A stretch of DNA of 64,000 nucleotides. It comes from Ananas comosus (lineage: Eukaryota; Streptophyta; Magnoliopsida; Poales; Bromeliaceae). Positions 1 to 10,597 of this stretch are shown here, one piece after another. The DNA is taken from positions 3,491,365 through 3,555,364 of the forward strand of contig NC_033642.1 of the NCBI RefSeq assembly GCF_001540865.1. Reading direction: 5' to 3'. The notes under the pieces are model-generated. The model was given only the letters and a program-made list of their open reading frames with translations, had not been told where the DNA came from and ran no database searches. The translations under genes and the position numbers were made by a program. Numbering within the stretch: the stretch's first letter is position 1; the number at the start of each line of letters is the position of its first letter.

Positions 1-503
1 ACATCTTGAATCTAGAGGTTAGTAGTATGTTACCTATGATTGAATTTCGACCTAAAGGTCGAGAGTAGAACCTTACATGTTAAGACATGCTATTTGAGAA
101 CAGTTAAACAATAAATTATACTTGCTTGCCATTGTGCTCATTCGCACAAGCTTGTGAGGGTCGCTCCCTACAAGCCGGCACTCCGGAGTTGGCCTACGCG
201 ACAGTTGCTCGCCTGTGCGGGATTGGGTGCCGAAGTGGATTGCCGTGGGGAGTGTATACTACCACGGGGCCATTAGGCGCGGCGCAAGCTGGACTACCTT
301 GGGTAGGTCCTTATGAATGAAATGAAAGTATTAAATGACAAAAGACAGTAATGAATGCTCATCAGTTATAGTGTATAGTATTTACTTACACATCCATATT
401 TATGTTTATGTTTATAGTAGTGCTATGCTTCTATTATTCAGTTGATTCATTACTGCAAAAATCATGATTATATATTGATTACATGCCTATTGCCTATTAG
501 CAT

Positions 504-576
<73 letters not shown>

Positions 577-798
577 TGCAATTATCACTTTTACTTTCAT
601 TTAGTACATCATGAGCCTAGTGGTGTAATTCGCCGAGGCTGGCGGCTTACCCACTGGGAACTATTGTTAATAGTTCTCACGCCCTTTTTATGGTTGTTTT
701 TTTCAGAGCCATCTACAGGAGAGGCTAGGGATCGTGGCAAGGGAGTCGCGTCTAGCTAGACATTGCTAGGAGCATGCTAGTCGATCACCTTGCTACTC
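1..798 (+). mobile_element. Ty3/gypsy LTR fragment
   Basis: This is a piece of the same LTR family as the large solo LTR at 6704-11435. Two blocks match it in order. The block at about 128-190 (GTGCTCATTCGCACA and the following ctccctacaagccggcactc) matches 8228-8290. The block at about 648-745 (GCCCACTGGGAACTATT through GATCGTGGCAAGGG) matches about 10978-11080. The matching order shows plus orientation. The fragment is cut at its right edge by the N at 799, where the sequence changes to a CACTA element. No coding capacity is visible; short ORFs here are chance. Confidence 0.65.
507..574. repeat. (AT)n microsatellite
   Basis: Uninterrupted alternating A and T, about 34 dinucleotide units, inside the gypsy LTR fragment. 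The apparent Ile-Tyr protein read through it is an artefact. Confidence 0.97.
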
Positions 799-1103
799 NT
801 TTAATTTAGTTCAAAATGATATCTCTTTTATATATTATGTCTCTTAAGACTCTTTTTGTCAAGTGTAATTAGAAATTTCGTCTCAAATGCAACTTAAAAA
901 TGCTTGTATATTTATCTAATTTTGCCGATTCGACTAGCATTTGCAACCATGTAGTTCCAATAACTACAATATATCTAAAGATGACATTTTCAAGTCTAAA
1001 GCAATAGTAAAGAAAGAAAGTAGCATAACTAAGAAAATAAACTTGCATATTTATAATATTCAAACATAATGTTGACTAACTATATTAGACAATTTTGTTA
1101 CAG

Positions 1104-1605
1104 GCACATCGAGCTAAAGATATTGTGAAGAATTTTCTTATCCCATCAGATGCTCAGGTTATCTTCTAGATTTTTTCATTATTGCTCTTTTTGTTGTTTT
1201 TATATATTTCTTTTATCAAAACATATGAAATATTTGATTTGTTTCTTTGTTGATTGAAGGGTGGAAATGAAGTATACTTGAAAAGTTTAAAAAAACCTCA
1301 TGGTAACGTGGCACGAGGTTACATATTAAGTAAGGATCCCATGACGAAAGTTGGAGGAGTCGAGTTAGGACCACAATATTGGGAGGTTCAAATAGACGTA
1401 GCAATACTTCACAATGAGCCATTATTAAGACCTTATGGAAATTATTTGACCATTGGAGATGCCGTAGGTGTAACGGTGGCTTGGCCATATACCTATGTAT
1501 GCACAAAATACTAATTTTTCTTTTAAATTTTCTTACTATATTTTATAACTTTGCAAATCAAATTTTAATTTTGTATACTCTTTTGTACAGGTTAAGTGCA
1601 AGTAA
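1104..1605 (+). CDS. CACTA transposon-associated protein, C-terminal end (partial)
   Basis: Three exons can be modelled by GT-AG borders: 1104-1157, 1260-1496 and 1591-1605 (stop TAA). The frame is phase 0 throughout. The middle exon encodes a conserved block containing VARGYILSKDP, VELGPQYWEVQIDVAI, PLLRPYGNYLTIGDA and VAWPY. This matches the C-terminal domain (DUF8039-like, recalled rather than searched) of plant En/Spm-associated proteins. Its place 425 bp before the CACTA terminal repeat agrees. The N-terminal part lies beyond the gap at 799, so the product is partial. Host function is not indicated. Confidence 0.6.
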
Positions 1606-2014
1606 AGCTGAATGCACATGAGAAGTTCAAATTGAAGAAATGTTCGTGAAGCAATTTAAGCTTTCATTTTGTTATGATAGTATTTATACTACTATATATC
1701 ATTTTGTTAGATATCTTTTGTATTGAACAGTTTGTGATATTTTTGGATATTTAATGTATCAAACAGTTTGTGATGTTTTTGGATACCTAATGGTTTTGGA
1801 TATCATTTTATTTGATATTGTTCTTCAAATTAATTGCATTATATAGCAACATTTATTAAGTGTTGCTAATTACTCAGAACTAGCAACAATTTTTCTATAT
1901 GTTGCTAAATGATTCAGCAACATGGGCATAAGCAACACTAAACTTTAAATGTTGCTAAAAGATCTAGATGCATTTCTTGCACATATAGCAACATTTATAT
2001 ATGCCACTAATTGT

Positions 2015-2030
2015 CAATTTTCTTGTAGTG
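2015..2030 (+). repeat. CACTA terminal inverted repeat (right)
   Basis: CAATTTTCTTGTAGTG, the reverse complement of a canonical CACTA start. It sets the right border of the element. Confidence 0.85.
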
Positions 2031-2139
2031 TCCCAATCACCTTGTGCAGACAATGAGGTTCTTGAACTACTCAGCAATCCTCTAGAGTGAGGCCCTGCAT
2101 ACTACAAAACAACGAAGTCAAACTAGATTTATAGTAAAT

Positions 2140-4207
2140 TCAATTTTGCATGTTATAAGAATTATACAAAGAAAAGAACAGGCACGAAAGGAATAATATG
2201 TTGAGAGTGAAACAGTAGGAAACAATCGATCTTTTCTGTCTTCTATTGTCTCTTCTTCTAATCTCCTTCAGGACTTCATCTTTGGTCTTTAAGAGATAGG
2301 TGTAACAAAATTTAGAATAGTCGTCTATAAAGGTCACAAAGAAACGACTTCCTCCACGAGTAGGACCTCTATTGGAATCACAGACATCACTATGAATCAG
2401 TTCAAGAATCTGGGTATCCCTATAAGGAACAGATTTAAAAGATTTCCTAGGCTGCTTAGCTTGGGTACAAATCTCACATTTGGACATAGGATCAATCTTG
2501 AATTTGGGTACAAGATTAAGATTGGATAGTTTCAGAATAGATCTAAGGTTCACATGCCCTAATCTGCCATGCCATATATCACAAGATTCAGTATTCAAAA
2601 TAACAGTAGAAGAAGTAGAAGAAGAAGAATTTTTATTATCAGCAAAAGAAAGTACATTCAGTTTGAACAAACCCTCAGATACAAAACCTTTTCCAATAAA
2701 CATTTCTTCCTTAGAAATTACAACTTTATTAGATTCTAAAACAATCTTATATCCTAATTGCACTAGTAAAGATCCACTAATCAGGTTCCGTCGGATCTCA
2801 GGAGAATGCTGCACATTGTGAAGGATTAACGTCTTTCCTGAAGTTAACTTCAGCTTGACTGTTCCGATCCCCAACACATTGACAGCTTTTCCATTTCCAA
2901 CAGTCACACATCCTCCACTTGTGTCCTGATAAGAGGAGAATAGGGACCTATTAGTGCAAACATGGACATTGGCTCCAGAGTCTAACTACCAATCCAAATT
3001 ATAATAGGTAAGGTTAACATTAGGTACAAATGATACTGACCTAAAAGTGGAGTTGGAAGGTTCACCCTCAATCATGTTGACTTAAGGTTTAGGATAATTG
3101 TTCTGATTGTTTTGACCCTTCTTATAGACAACCTTCTCTTTTTTCCAATAAAAACATTTTGAAGCAAAATGGTTGTCACGGCCACATACATAACAGAAAC
3201 CATCATTCTTCTTATTCCCACTAGATTGGTTGGTATTGAGTTTCTGGGTATGGTTCCGGTTTCGATTTGGGTTCCTACCTTTAAAGTCTTTACCCTTAGG
3301 TTTAAAATTTTTACCTTTGGGTTTTAGACTCATGGTTCTAGCTCTGAATCTCGGTCAGGTTTATGTTTGATCGGTTGTTGGACGGTTTAATCTCTCTAAG
3401 TCGGTATTGGTCTTTTATTCTTATGGATTGGATTATCGATCTAAGTTTAAGAGTTTCTTGGGTTCGTCTAAGCTCTTGGGCAAATTTGGTCCAGGAAGGA
3501 GGTAATTTATCCAATAGACAGGTTGCCTGATAGGTTTCATCTAAGGTTGATCCATTCCTATAAATCTCTTGGACAAAATTCTGAAATTGATGGATTTGAT
3601 CGTTTATAGAAATGTTGTCTACCATTCTAAAATTGTTAAAATCGGTAATAGTAAATCTGGCGACACCTTCATTATCTCTAATGTAGGCATCTTCTAAAGC
3701 AAACCATAAATCCTTGGCAGTTTGATATTTCCTATAAGTTTCATAAAGTTGGTCAAATAGGCAGCTGAGCATTCTAAATCTACAGTGAAATTCAATTTCC
3801 TCGGGAGATTTATCTCTAGATTCTGTAACTGAGGTGGTAGTAGATTTAGAAGATAGGCAGCTGAGTATTCTAAATCTACAGTGAAATTCAATTTCCTTGG
3901 AAGATTTATCTAATCTAGATTATGTAATTGAGCTGGTAGTAGATTTAGAAGAATCAGATTGAGGAGTTTCAATAGATGGATCAGAAGAATTTTTAGAAGT
4001 AGGATAAGGAGGTGTTTTTCCAATTACAGTTATGAGGTATAAGGTGATAAGCCAAGCCTCTAACTGTTCTTGCCACCTCAAAAAACCTACCCCTTTAAAT
4101 TTTTCTGGTTTAAGACTAGAAGTGTCATCAAAACCCATTCTAAACAATCTAGTTGAGGGAACAAAGAAATTAACGATGATTGAAAAGAGCTGCAAAAAAA
4201 TGTTCAA
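2140..4207 (-). pseudogene. Ty1/copia gag-pol remnant
   Basis: Read right to left, the domains are: gag N-terminus (4207-3920); UBN2-type gag core (3772-3338, motifs TAKDLWFALEDAY and LLDKLPPSW); CCHC zinc knuckle (about 3190-3140, CYVCGRDNHFASKC); aspartic protease active site DSGA (about 2975); GAG-pre-integrase domain (HGRLGHVN, CEICTQAKQPRKSF); and the start of the integrase core (LIHSDVCD, FVTFIDDYSKF). It is broken by a stop one codon before LDSGA, by a tandem duplication in gag (3759-3952), and by truncation after about 2240, so the second half of integrase, reverse transcriptase and RNase H are absent. No LTR was recognised on either side. Confidence 0.9.
3759..3952. repeat. Tandem duplication, about 96 bp x 2, in copia gag
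   Basis: Two adjacent copies (3759-3854 and 3855-3952) share AGGCAGCTGAGYATTCTAAA and the following bases, with a few substitutions and a small indel. The duplication interrupts the gag reading frame, so it happened after or with loss of function. Confidence 0.85.
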
Positions 4208-4214
4208 TAAACCT

Positions 4215-4680
4215 TTTTAGAAAAATAAACATATTGTTAAGGTTTCTACCCTAGTCAACCAGAATATTTTAGGGTTTAAGTTTTTAAACTTAATCTCTTA
4301 TGAAAAGTTCGTTCAGCAGCAAACAGATGGCCCAAACAATTTAAATATTTGATTTCAATTAACTAATTTTAAACAGATAATATATGTAATGAGATAATAT
4401 TTATACAGCAAATAGAGTTAAGAATCTACTGCAATAATAAAAGAATAGAAAGTAAAAGTGGTAGTGCTGGTTAGAGGGAGTAGTGTTTGAAGATGCTATT
4501 TAGGCCAATCGTGGGTTCAAATCCCAATTGAAACAGTTTTTCAAAAATATTGTAGCAATTTCTTCTTTCTTTTTTTTTCAAACAAAAATTTACTGTAGCA
4601 AAACCAAAACAGTAAAATATATATATTTTTTTTTTCGAAAAATAGTATAAATTAAACTTAAACTTTTGAAAAACTGTTTN
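4215..4680. other. AT-rich flank with a possible tRNA-like SINE scrap
   Basis: No gene seen. At 4509-4522 the sequence gGGTTCAAATCCca matches the RNA polymerase III B box, and GGTTAGAGG about 40 bp upstream (4470-4478) resembles a tRNA D-arm. There is no acceptor stem, so this is at best a decayed tRNA-derived SINE, followed by T-rich sequence. The interval ends at the N at 4680. Confidence 0.3.
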
Positions 4681-4785
4681 CCAATTATATAAATAATAAA
4701 GATTAAGTACAAATATATGTCCCATAGAAAATAAAATGCGTCAGCCTGATAGGCTTCTAGGGCATACAACTAACAGGTTCATCAT

Positions 4786-4848
4786 GTGAAGTCGAGGGTT
4801 GCGCACGTAACGTCGAGGGTTGAGCACGTGAGGTCGAGGGTTGTGCAC
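4786..4848. repeat. 21-bp tandem repeat, 3 copies
   Basis: Three adjacent units of the form GTRANGTCGAGGGTTGNGCAC, differing at three or four positions. Function unknown. Confidence 0.85.
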
Positions 4849-4904
4849 GTGAAAACTGACTCTATCTACAGTATTTATAATTAAAATTTATCAAAATATT
4901 TCAT

Positions 4905-5398
4905 AATTAAAGAAAATATTCACCGCAATCTTGAGATATTACTGACCTTATCATTCTTACGCCTGGTTCATTACCAACTTCACGGTCACCAATTGGATTT
5001 TCCGGAAAACCCACATCGATATCATTATGTAGCAGATTTGTGTAATAGCCTTGCGACTGATATTGTGTCTCTAACGGATATAAATCTTTCTCGATGTATA
5101 GTGACACACATCCATAATGTTCAAACAATCCAATTAATCCCTCCAATGATTTATCATCTACTATATCATGAGCAATATATTCATTCGCTCCCGTAGGGCA
5201 TCAAATTGTGTATTTAAGACAACATTCTTCTCTATTACAATTTACTAAATGATACATTCTTCTCTCAAAATTCGTATAGGTCGTATCTGAACGAATCGCG
5301 ATCAATTTCTTTCGACCACCGAAATATCGGGGACCATTTCCATCCATAACTAACTGTCCATCTCAATGAACACTAAGAGACATCCGATGACTAGCCAT
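4905..5398 (-). pseudogene. MULE (MuDR-like) N-terminal ORF remnant (MULE C)
   Basis: Reading right to left from an ATG at 5398, the frame gives MDGNGPRYFGGRKKL, a conserved opening of plant Mutator-like proteins, then GLIGLFEHYGCVSLYIEKD, which parallels the N-terminal domain of the MULE A and B transposase genes (FSFHGCIKLFVEKD). Two in-frame stops interrupt it, near 5362 and 5206. The frame ends near a possible splice donor at about 4950. The transposase domain itself is not present. The palindrome clusters at 6376-6652 and 11466-11545 lie upstream in the same relative order as in MULE B, so I read 4905-11660 as one old minus-strand MULE. Confidence 0.7.
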
Positions 5399-5399
5399 T

Positions 5400-6130
5400 T
5401 TAACTACATAGAAAAAAAATTTAACAACATTCTCCATGTTCTCATTTGTGAAAACTAAATCTAAGTGAAATGATAAAGAAATGATAGAAAGTTTGCAACA
5501 AGCAAATAAAGGGAGTGTTACTATGGTCCTAAAAATTACAAGCAAGAAGGCCGAATTGTAATGCTTGCTAACTTTCTTGTACACTTTCTCACAAGAATTC
5601 ACTCTCGCTTGAGTATAATAAATTTAGTCACTATAATGTGATTGTCAGGGATGGACGAAGATAATAGAAGCTTTTTTTAAAATATTCTAGAGGAAACTAG
5701 CCATTGCAAACATAAATGAAAAAAAAAACCAAAAATCACATCCTGCGACTGCTTGTCCTAACACCCGTGGTCAAGAGTCCATCAGCTAATTTTGCCAGAT
5801 TGCTTCCTTTTGAAATAATTTGGCTGTTGTAGCTCCGACGACTAGACAGTCACCATTCTTAGACCATGGTTGACAGAGACATAAGAGAAAATCTCATGTT
5901 CTCTCTCATAGCAGAATAATCAACCAAGCTGACACGTAAGGTCAACGGAAACTGCCTTCGACCTTGGCTGTAGTATGTTTTCAAACCCCACACGGATTAT
6001 TTGAGCATTATGCAAGCCAAGCTTAACCTAGGTTTTAAACCGACTATAAAGTGTGCTAATAACTGCAGCTGAAAGAGCAAGGTGAGATAAACATAGTTTA
6101 AACTAGGTTTAAACCTAGTTTACACTTATT
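5400..6130. other. Intron/5' leader of MULE C; short palindromes
   Basis: No coding sequence supported. A 28-base stretch around 6094-6125 is nearly self-complementary (TTTAAACTAGGTTTAAACC and the following bases), and a related AACCTAGGTT occurs at about 6027. By comparison with MULE B this interval would be the intron and leader upstream of the first MULE exon. Confidence 0.4.
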
Positions 6131-6268
6131 AAGGGAGGTTCCTACCTGCAATGTGGGTTGCTGAGGGAGGTTGGCACGGGCGGTGGATGCGTGGGTCGAC
6201 GGCGACCGGCGGCGGCGACGTTGGCAGGGGCGGTAGCGACCGGGGGCGGCTCTTGGAGAGGGATGGGC

Positions 6269-6328
6269 AGAGAGAGAGAGAGAGACAGAGAGATAGAGAG
6301 AGAAAGAGAGAGAGAGAGAGAGCGAAGA
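6269..6328. repeat. (GA)n-rich microsatellite
   Basis: Imperfect GA/CAGA repeat following a GC-rich block (6150-6260). MULE B has the same GC-rich plus GA-rich pairing next to its first exon (43620-43760). Confidence 0.9.
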
Positions 6329-6375
6329 GGGAGGGAGAGGTGTCAGGGTAGGTCAGGGCCCTAGGTATACCTAAT

Positions 6376-6652
6376 GAAGACGGTGAATGGTTCACCGTCT
6401 TCATAAGGCGGTGTATCGTTCACTGTCTTATGAAGACGGTAAACTATTCACCGCCTTCTATAGGACGTCGGTGAATAGTTCACCGTCTTCATAAGGCAGT
6501 AATAATAAGATGGTGAACCATTCACCGTCTTATTTGCATTTTAGCCCCGCCTCCAGGACTTAGCCAAATTTGGCTGGGGGGGGGGGGGAGTTTACACTAA
6601 AGACGGTGAATGATTTACCGTCTTAGTTAAGACGGTGAACCATTTACCGCCA
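6376..6652. repeat. Palindrome cluster, core GGTGAA-N3-TTCACC
   Basis: At least five imperfect palindromes with the core GGTGAATGGTTCACC or close variants. The arms read GAAGAC...GTCTTC or AAGAC...GTCTT, or mix GGCGGT and CCGCC forms. They match the arrays in the terminal regions of MULE A and B and those at 11466-11545, the other side of the inserted gypsy LTR. A run of 12 G lies at about 6577-6588. Confidence 0.9.
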
Positions 6653-6849
6653 TTTCGAGGGCACAAGAATGGCGCATGCTAAGCTGTTGGAAAGGTGGCC
6701 TTGTGTAACACACTGGACCTTTGCAAATTGCGAGGTTCGAGTGTTTGGATGTATTCCGAACTTTTCCACACTTGGTGGAGGGCCGTCGATGGCATACCGG
6801 TCTAAAAGTTCGATCTCTAGAGTTTCGGCTGAGTCCTGAGAGTTTTACT

Positions 6850-7065
6850 CTCGGAGACCGGTCCCTGATAGGAGAGACCGGTCCCCCAGTGAACAGTGCT
6901 GCGTAGCCGACGAGGCAACCGGTCCCTGGCAGTCGAGACCGGTTCCCGAGCGCGTTCTCGTAGTGAGAGACCGGTCCCGTGCAGGGAGAGACCGGTTCCC
7001 GAACGCTAGATTTTCGGGTTCGCAGCGAGAGACCGGTCCCTGCTGGGGAGAGACCGGTACCTCTG
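6850..7065 (+). repeat. GAGACCGGTCCC repeat cassette in LTR U3
   Basis: Seven or eight copies of GAGACCGGTCCC or AACCGGTCCC variants are spaced irregularly, each with ACCGGT at its centre. The cassette is 146-361 bp into the LTR and lies just upstream of a TATA-like TTATAT (7144-7149). Related LTRs carry different CCGG palindromes at the same place: GGTCCGGACCC near 26590-26650 and GTACCGGTAC near 61470-61720. I infer a promoter-proximal enhancer-like array. Confidence 0.75.
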
Positions 7066-7143
7066 GGCGGAAACTGCCCAGTTCGGGCTGATGTAAATTG
7101 GACTTTTTGAGGGGCCTAGCTGGATTTTGTTACAAGAGAAGGC

Positions 7144-7149
7144 TTATAT
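7144..7149 (+). promoter_or_regulatory. TATA-like box of gypsy LTR
   Basis: TTATAT about 80 bp downstream of the CCGG cassette. The two related solo LTRs also have a TATA-like box just after their cassettes (CTATAAATAG on the minus strand near 61392; TTTATATGTG on the minus strand near 26522). Confidence 0.45.
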
Positions 7150-8505
7150 GGCCACTTCTCCTTCTCCTCTTCTCACTTCACCATTTCTTTTGCTTCTAGA
7201 GAGAGAAAGGGAAGGAGAAGAAGGAGAAGAAGAGGAGAAGAGCTTGCATAGAGGCCTTGGAGCATCACCTTCTTCCTCATTTCTCACCTTTGGTGGCTTT
7301 GCACTTGCGGTTGGAGCTTTGTGAAGGATCAAACCTCAACCCTACTTGGTTTTGAGCTTGAATTGGAGCTTCTCTTGAGGTTGGTAGCTTATAATCCCTA
7401 CTTAATACAGGTATTTCTAGGTTTTAGTAGATAAACCCTAGATTTTGGGATTTAGGGTTTATTTTGGGGGTTTTTGGATTTGAGGCTTCTTAATCTCATT
7501 TGAATGGTTTGGAACCTTTAAATAGGTTAGATTGGGAGACCTCTACCTTCCATTTGAGAATTTGGAGAGGGTTTTCCACTTAAGGTGAGTTTTTCCCAAC
7601 CCTAGCTTGAGTTGGTTAATGTTTGAGCTATTCGCTCTTCGTTTCGTTTGGGTGACCCTATTTTTGATGTTTCTAGGGTACTAGGGAGCTTGTGGATATC
7701 TTCGTTCGGCGAAACGAAGAAGTCGATTCTTTCGGTGGGTTTGGCTTCTTTGAAATGGGAGGAAATTCCTCCTATGCGATTAAATGCTTTCACTTACCAT
7801 AAGTTCATGCATATTCATGTTTAGTAGCATTTATGAGAATTTTTGAAATGCTTAGAACTCATATGTTATGCATCAAGAAAATTTACTCTATATAGTAGAG
7901 AGAGACAATGTGCTTTGTTAACATGCATGCGGCGAACATTCTATGAGATGGTAGGAAATCAAGTTTCTTGCTTCGATTTTGACTAGAATTATAAGCGCGT
8001 GAACTTAGTATCCATGTTGGGACAAAATAAGCCATAGTGTCATAAAGAGGCACTTGGCCGAGAGAATTATGAAACTGCAATATAGAGACATATTGATAGG
8101 CCACTACATATCTGCTATATTCCATGTTAGAGACATAATGACATAGGGATAGGCCAGTGAGATACTTGACACATTCCATGTTATTAGACATGAGGATTTG
8201 GTACTTGCGACAGATCGTTTGACTACTTGCCATTGTGCTCATTCGCACATGCTTGTGAGGGTCGCTCCCTACAAGCCGGCACTCCGGAGATGACAGATAC
8301 CGGGACTCTGGGTGGGCATCCGACAGACCGGCCACGGCTCGGATTACCGGGGCACCATCAGTTGTAGGGGTGGGATCCTTACTCGGACCGGGTGCCGTTA
8401 GGTGAAGCCGCGGGTTAGGGCGTGCCGCTTATACATAGCGCTACCGGTAGAGANGTCCTCTCCAATACTATGGACGAGGTAATAAAATATAAAGGGTTAA
8501 AGTAT

Positions 8506-8558
8506 GGAACGTTGGAGCCCACAACGTTCCAACGCACTAATTAAGGTCTTAATTAGTG
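8506..8558. repeat. Two adjacent perfect hairpins
   Basis: Hairpin 1: GGAACGTTG (8506-8514) pairs with CAACGTTCC (8522-8530), 7-base loop. Hairpin 2: CACTAATTAAG (8535-8545) pairs with CTTAATTAGTG (8548-8558), 2-base loop. They are followed by a copy of GGCCGC in inverted arrangement (about 8594-8620). They lie downstream of the 646-codon ORF. Role unknown. Confidence 0.8.
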
Positions 8559-8656
8559 GAACGGATCTGCGCACGATCCCCCCCTCGCGCGGAGCGGCCG
8601 CAGTTGATGCGGCCGTTTCGCTAATTGATAATTAAAAGTTAATAAAAAAATAAATA

Positions 8657-10597
8657 TTAAATAAATAAAATTTTGGATTTTCTCCAACAAGCTTGACTTT
8701 CGACTAGGCTTAGAAAGCTGTTGCCTTTAACCATCACACTGGGGACACAGTTAGCATTATGGAAGTTGCAACCACTTACATCCGATTCCTGCAGCTTGTC
8801 TTGTTCATAGGCCAGAAATCGCGAGCAGGGGTGCGGCATCTTAAGCACTGTTCCTAGCTTCTTGTACAAATTCACATAATTCCACACATGGCAAGCCTCT
8901 GTCATACTAATAATTGGACTTAGCATTTGATTCCGCAAGTCTTGTGATCTCTCTTGCTGCCTCAACATTGGTGCAAATTCCACCTCTTGTTGATTATTGA
9001 TTTGGTGTAGCTCGAAGCATTGCTCATAGCCCCCAATCCAATTTCGAAGGTTATTTCCACTGAACATAAGAAAGTCCATCCTCGGAAAAGATTTGGCATG
9101 GAATTGGCTGTTCACTTCCAAAAGAATTGCAACAATTTCCTTCTTTTGAGTGGAATCTGTAATTTCTCTATGTGGCTTTTGTATGCAAGCGTGTGTCTTC
9201 TCCATTGTTGCTTCAGGTTTAATCCAATAGGGCCGAACTACTATTACTTGTGCTCTATGCTTGATTACCATTGGTAGCTCACTTGTGATGATAGGAATGT
9301 GAGAAACTCCTTCAACATTAGGAATTGTTACCTTGTCTTGTTCAAGATCACATAGCACTGGCTTATATGTCTTCAACCAGTCAGTTCTAGGCACTCGATC
9401 CAATCCTTCAAGCCTCAATTCTCTTAGTTTGGCCCAGACATTGTGGTCTTGCCTTACTCCTTCAATGCTATGAGTGGTCCCCTCATTGGGTCCAGGATCA
9501 AAAGGCACTTGCTTATATTTCTGCATCTCATCAATTCCCAGCGCTGTATCTGAACCTTTGAGCCTCGATTTCCTTGAATCAGCAAGGGGTTGGTGACCTT
9601 GCTCCTTCTTTGCAAACTGAGGGTAATAACTATTGTCTAGCTTCTCGGGACCTGCTTTCACTATCAAGGGTGCAAAAGTAGTAGACCCCACTTTGGTAGC
9701 TTTTGCCGCTCCGAAGTCAATAAGGCTATGTAGGCTTCTATCATCAACCAAACTTAGAAGGGCTTGGTTATTTGACTCCTTGATAATTACAGCGTCATAG
9801 GCATTTCCTTCTTCTACTTGTTGTGGCTCACATCCTTCTTTTGCTGTTTCAGATTCAGCACCCAGTGCACCTTTTTTCTGTGCTGGTAACAAATGCAAGG
9901 AGCTATTCTCGCATTGCTTCCCTGTAATAAACTCCTCTCCGTCGCTTAGCCCTTGCGTCTTCGTTTGCTCACTTGGTACAGCCCCTTCGATAAGATAATA
10001 ATCAATGCTTTCTTTAGAATTGTGAGCTATGTTCTTGGCAGCTTCTGCAGTACTTCCAAATTTTGTTGAAGCCGCGTAGGCGTTTAGGGCATTGTGGGCA
10101 GGCTTGAATAGAGGTGGCTGTGCTGCAAGCGGCTTCAGCAGCTCCTCCGGCTTGCTAACACTGTCCCTCAACTTCACTTTACACATCCTGTTGGCCTCAA
10201 TCTGTAGACTCGTTTTGTGCTTTTGCTCTACTTCCTTCACTGCAGCTGGTTGGTCGATTACGGAATTAGTCAGTGAACTAACTCTTTTCTCTAGAGGAAT
10301 GGGTATGGGTATTAGCTTTTTCTCTTCTTTTGGGACCTGCACTGTTATCTCTTCTTCTCTAGCATGCACAAATCGGCTTCTAATCAACTCTAGGAGTTGT
10401 TCATGCCTGCGGGCCTCCTCCTCCATCATAATTTCGTACCTCCTTGCCTCTTCCTTCCGCAGGGTTTCAATCCTTTGCGCCAAAATATCTAAATTCTGAT
10501 TGAAATCCCTAGCAATTTGCAACGTTCCTTCAAAGCTTTGGTTATAACTAGTAGTTTGTTGCTGCCACTTTGTTCCAATAGCCATTTTGCCTACCAT
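8657..10597 (-). CDS. Rearranged gypsy gag/protease-like protein, 646 codons intact
   Basis: A single uninterrupted ORF. Residues about 25-75 are charged and probably coiled coil (LRKEEARRYEIMMEEEARR). The middle shows a protease-like stretch (VDDRSLHSLIDFGAAKATKVG, in which the family's usual D-S-G/T has become D-F-G) and, about 110 residues later, DWLKTYKPVLCDLEQDKVTI, like the segment after gypsy protease. After that, near residue 515, comes a gag-like block (RMDFLMFSGNNLRNWI, CFELHQI). The normal order is gag before protease, so the order is scrambled, and the Asp-protease triad looks inactive. No zinc knuckle, RT or integrase. It sits between the Ns at 8454 and 10833 inside a gypsy LTR. 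It could be a non-autonomous element's ORF or a chimeric protein. Expression unknown. Confidence 0.55.
   Translation of the reverse strand: MVGKMAIGTKWQQQTTSYNQSFEGTLQIARDFNQNLDILAQRIETLRKEEARRYEIMMEEEARRHEQLLELIRSRFVHAREEEITVQVPKEEKKLIPIPIPLEKRVSSLTNSVIDQPAAVKEVEQKHKTSLQIEANRMCKVKLRDSVSKPEELLKPLAAQPPLFKPAHNALNAYAASTKFGSTAEAAKNIAHNSKESIDYYLIEGAVPSEQTKTQGLSDGEEFITGKQCENSSLHLLPAQKKGALGAESETAKEGCEPQQVEEGNAYDAVIIKESNNQALLSLVDDRSLHSLIDFGAAKATKVGSTTFAPLIVKAGPEKLDNSYYPQFAKKEQGHQPLADSRKSRLKGSDTALGIDEMQKYKQVPFDPGPNEGTTHSIEGVRQDHNVWAKLRELRLEGLDRVPRTDWLKTYKPVLCDLEQDKVTIPNVEGVSHIPIITSELPMVIKHRAQVIVVRPYWIKPEATMEKTHACIQKPHREITDSTQKKEIVAILLEVNSQFHAKSFPRMDFLMFSGNNLRNWIGGYEQCFELHQINNQQEVEFAPMLRQQERSQDLRNQMLSPIISMTEACHVWNYVNLYKKLGTVLKMPHPCSRFLAYEQDKLQESDVSGCNFHNANCVPSVMVKGNSFLSLVESQACWRKSKILFI

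Larger units (their letters stand above)
799..2030 (+). mobile_element. CACTA (En/Spm) DNA transposon, 3' end only
   Basis: The right border ends in a sequence whose reverse complement is CACTACAAGAAAATTG, the terminal inverted repeat typical of plant CACTA elements. The preceding 170 bases (about 1850-2010) hold several degenerate copies of a short motif (TAGCAACATTTA / TGTTGCTAA) in both orientations, as expected of CACTA subterminal repeats. Coding exons typical of CACTA-associated proteins lie upstream (1104-1605). The 5' half is missing: the sequence starts at an N gap. TCC (2031-2033) would be the right 3-bp target duplication, but the left partner is not in the window. Confidence 0.8.

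Noticed and set aside
442..759. ORF with a long Ile-Tyr repeat
   Set aside because: It is the (AT)n microsatellite read in frame; no family match.
6151..6404. Arg/Glu-rich ORFs near 6.2-6.4 kb
   Set aside because: Frames through the GA microsatellite.
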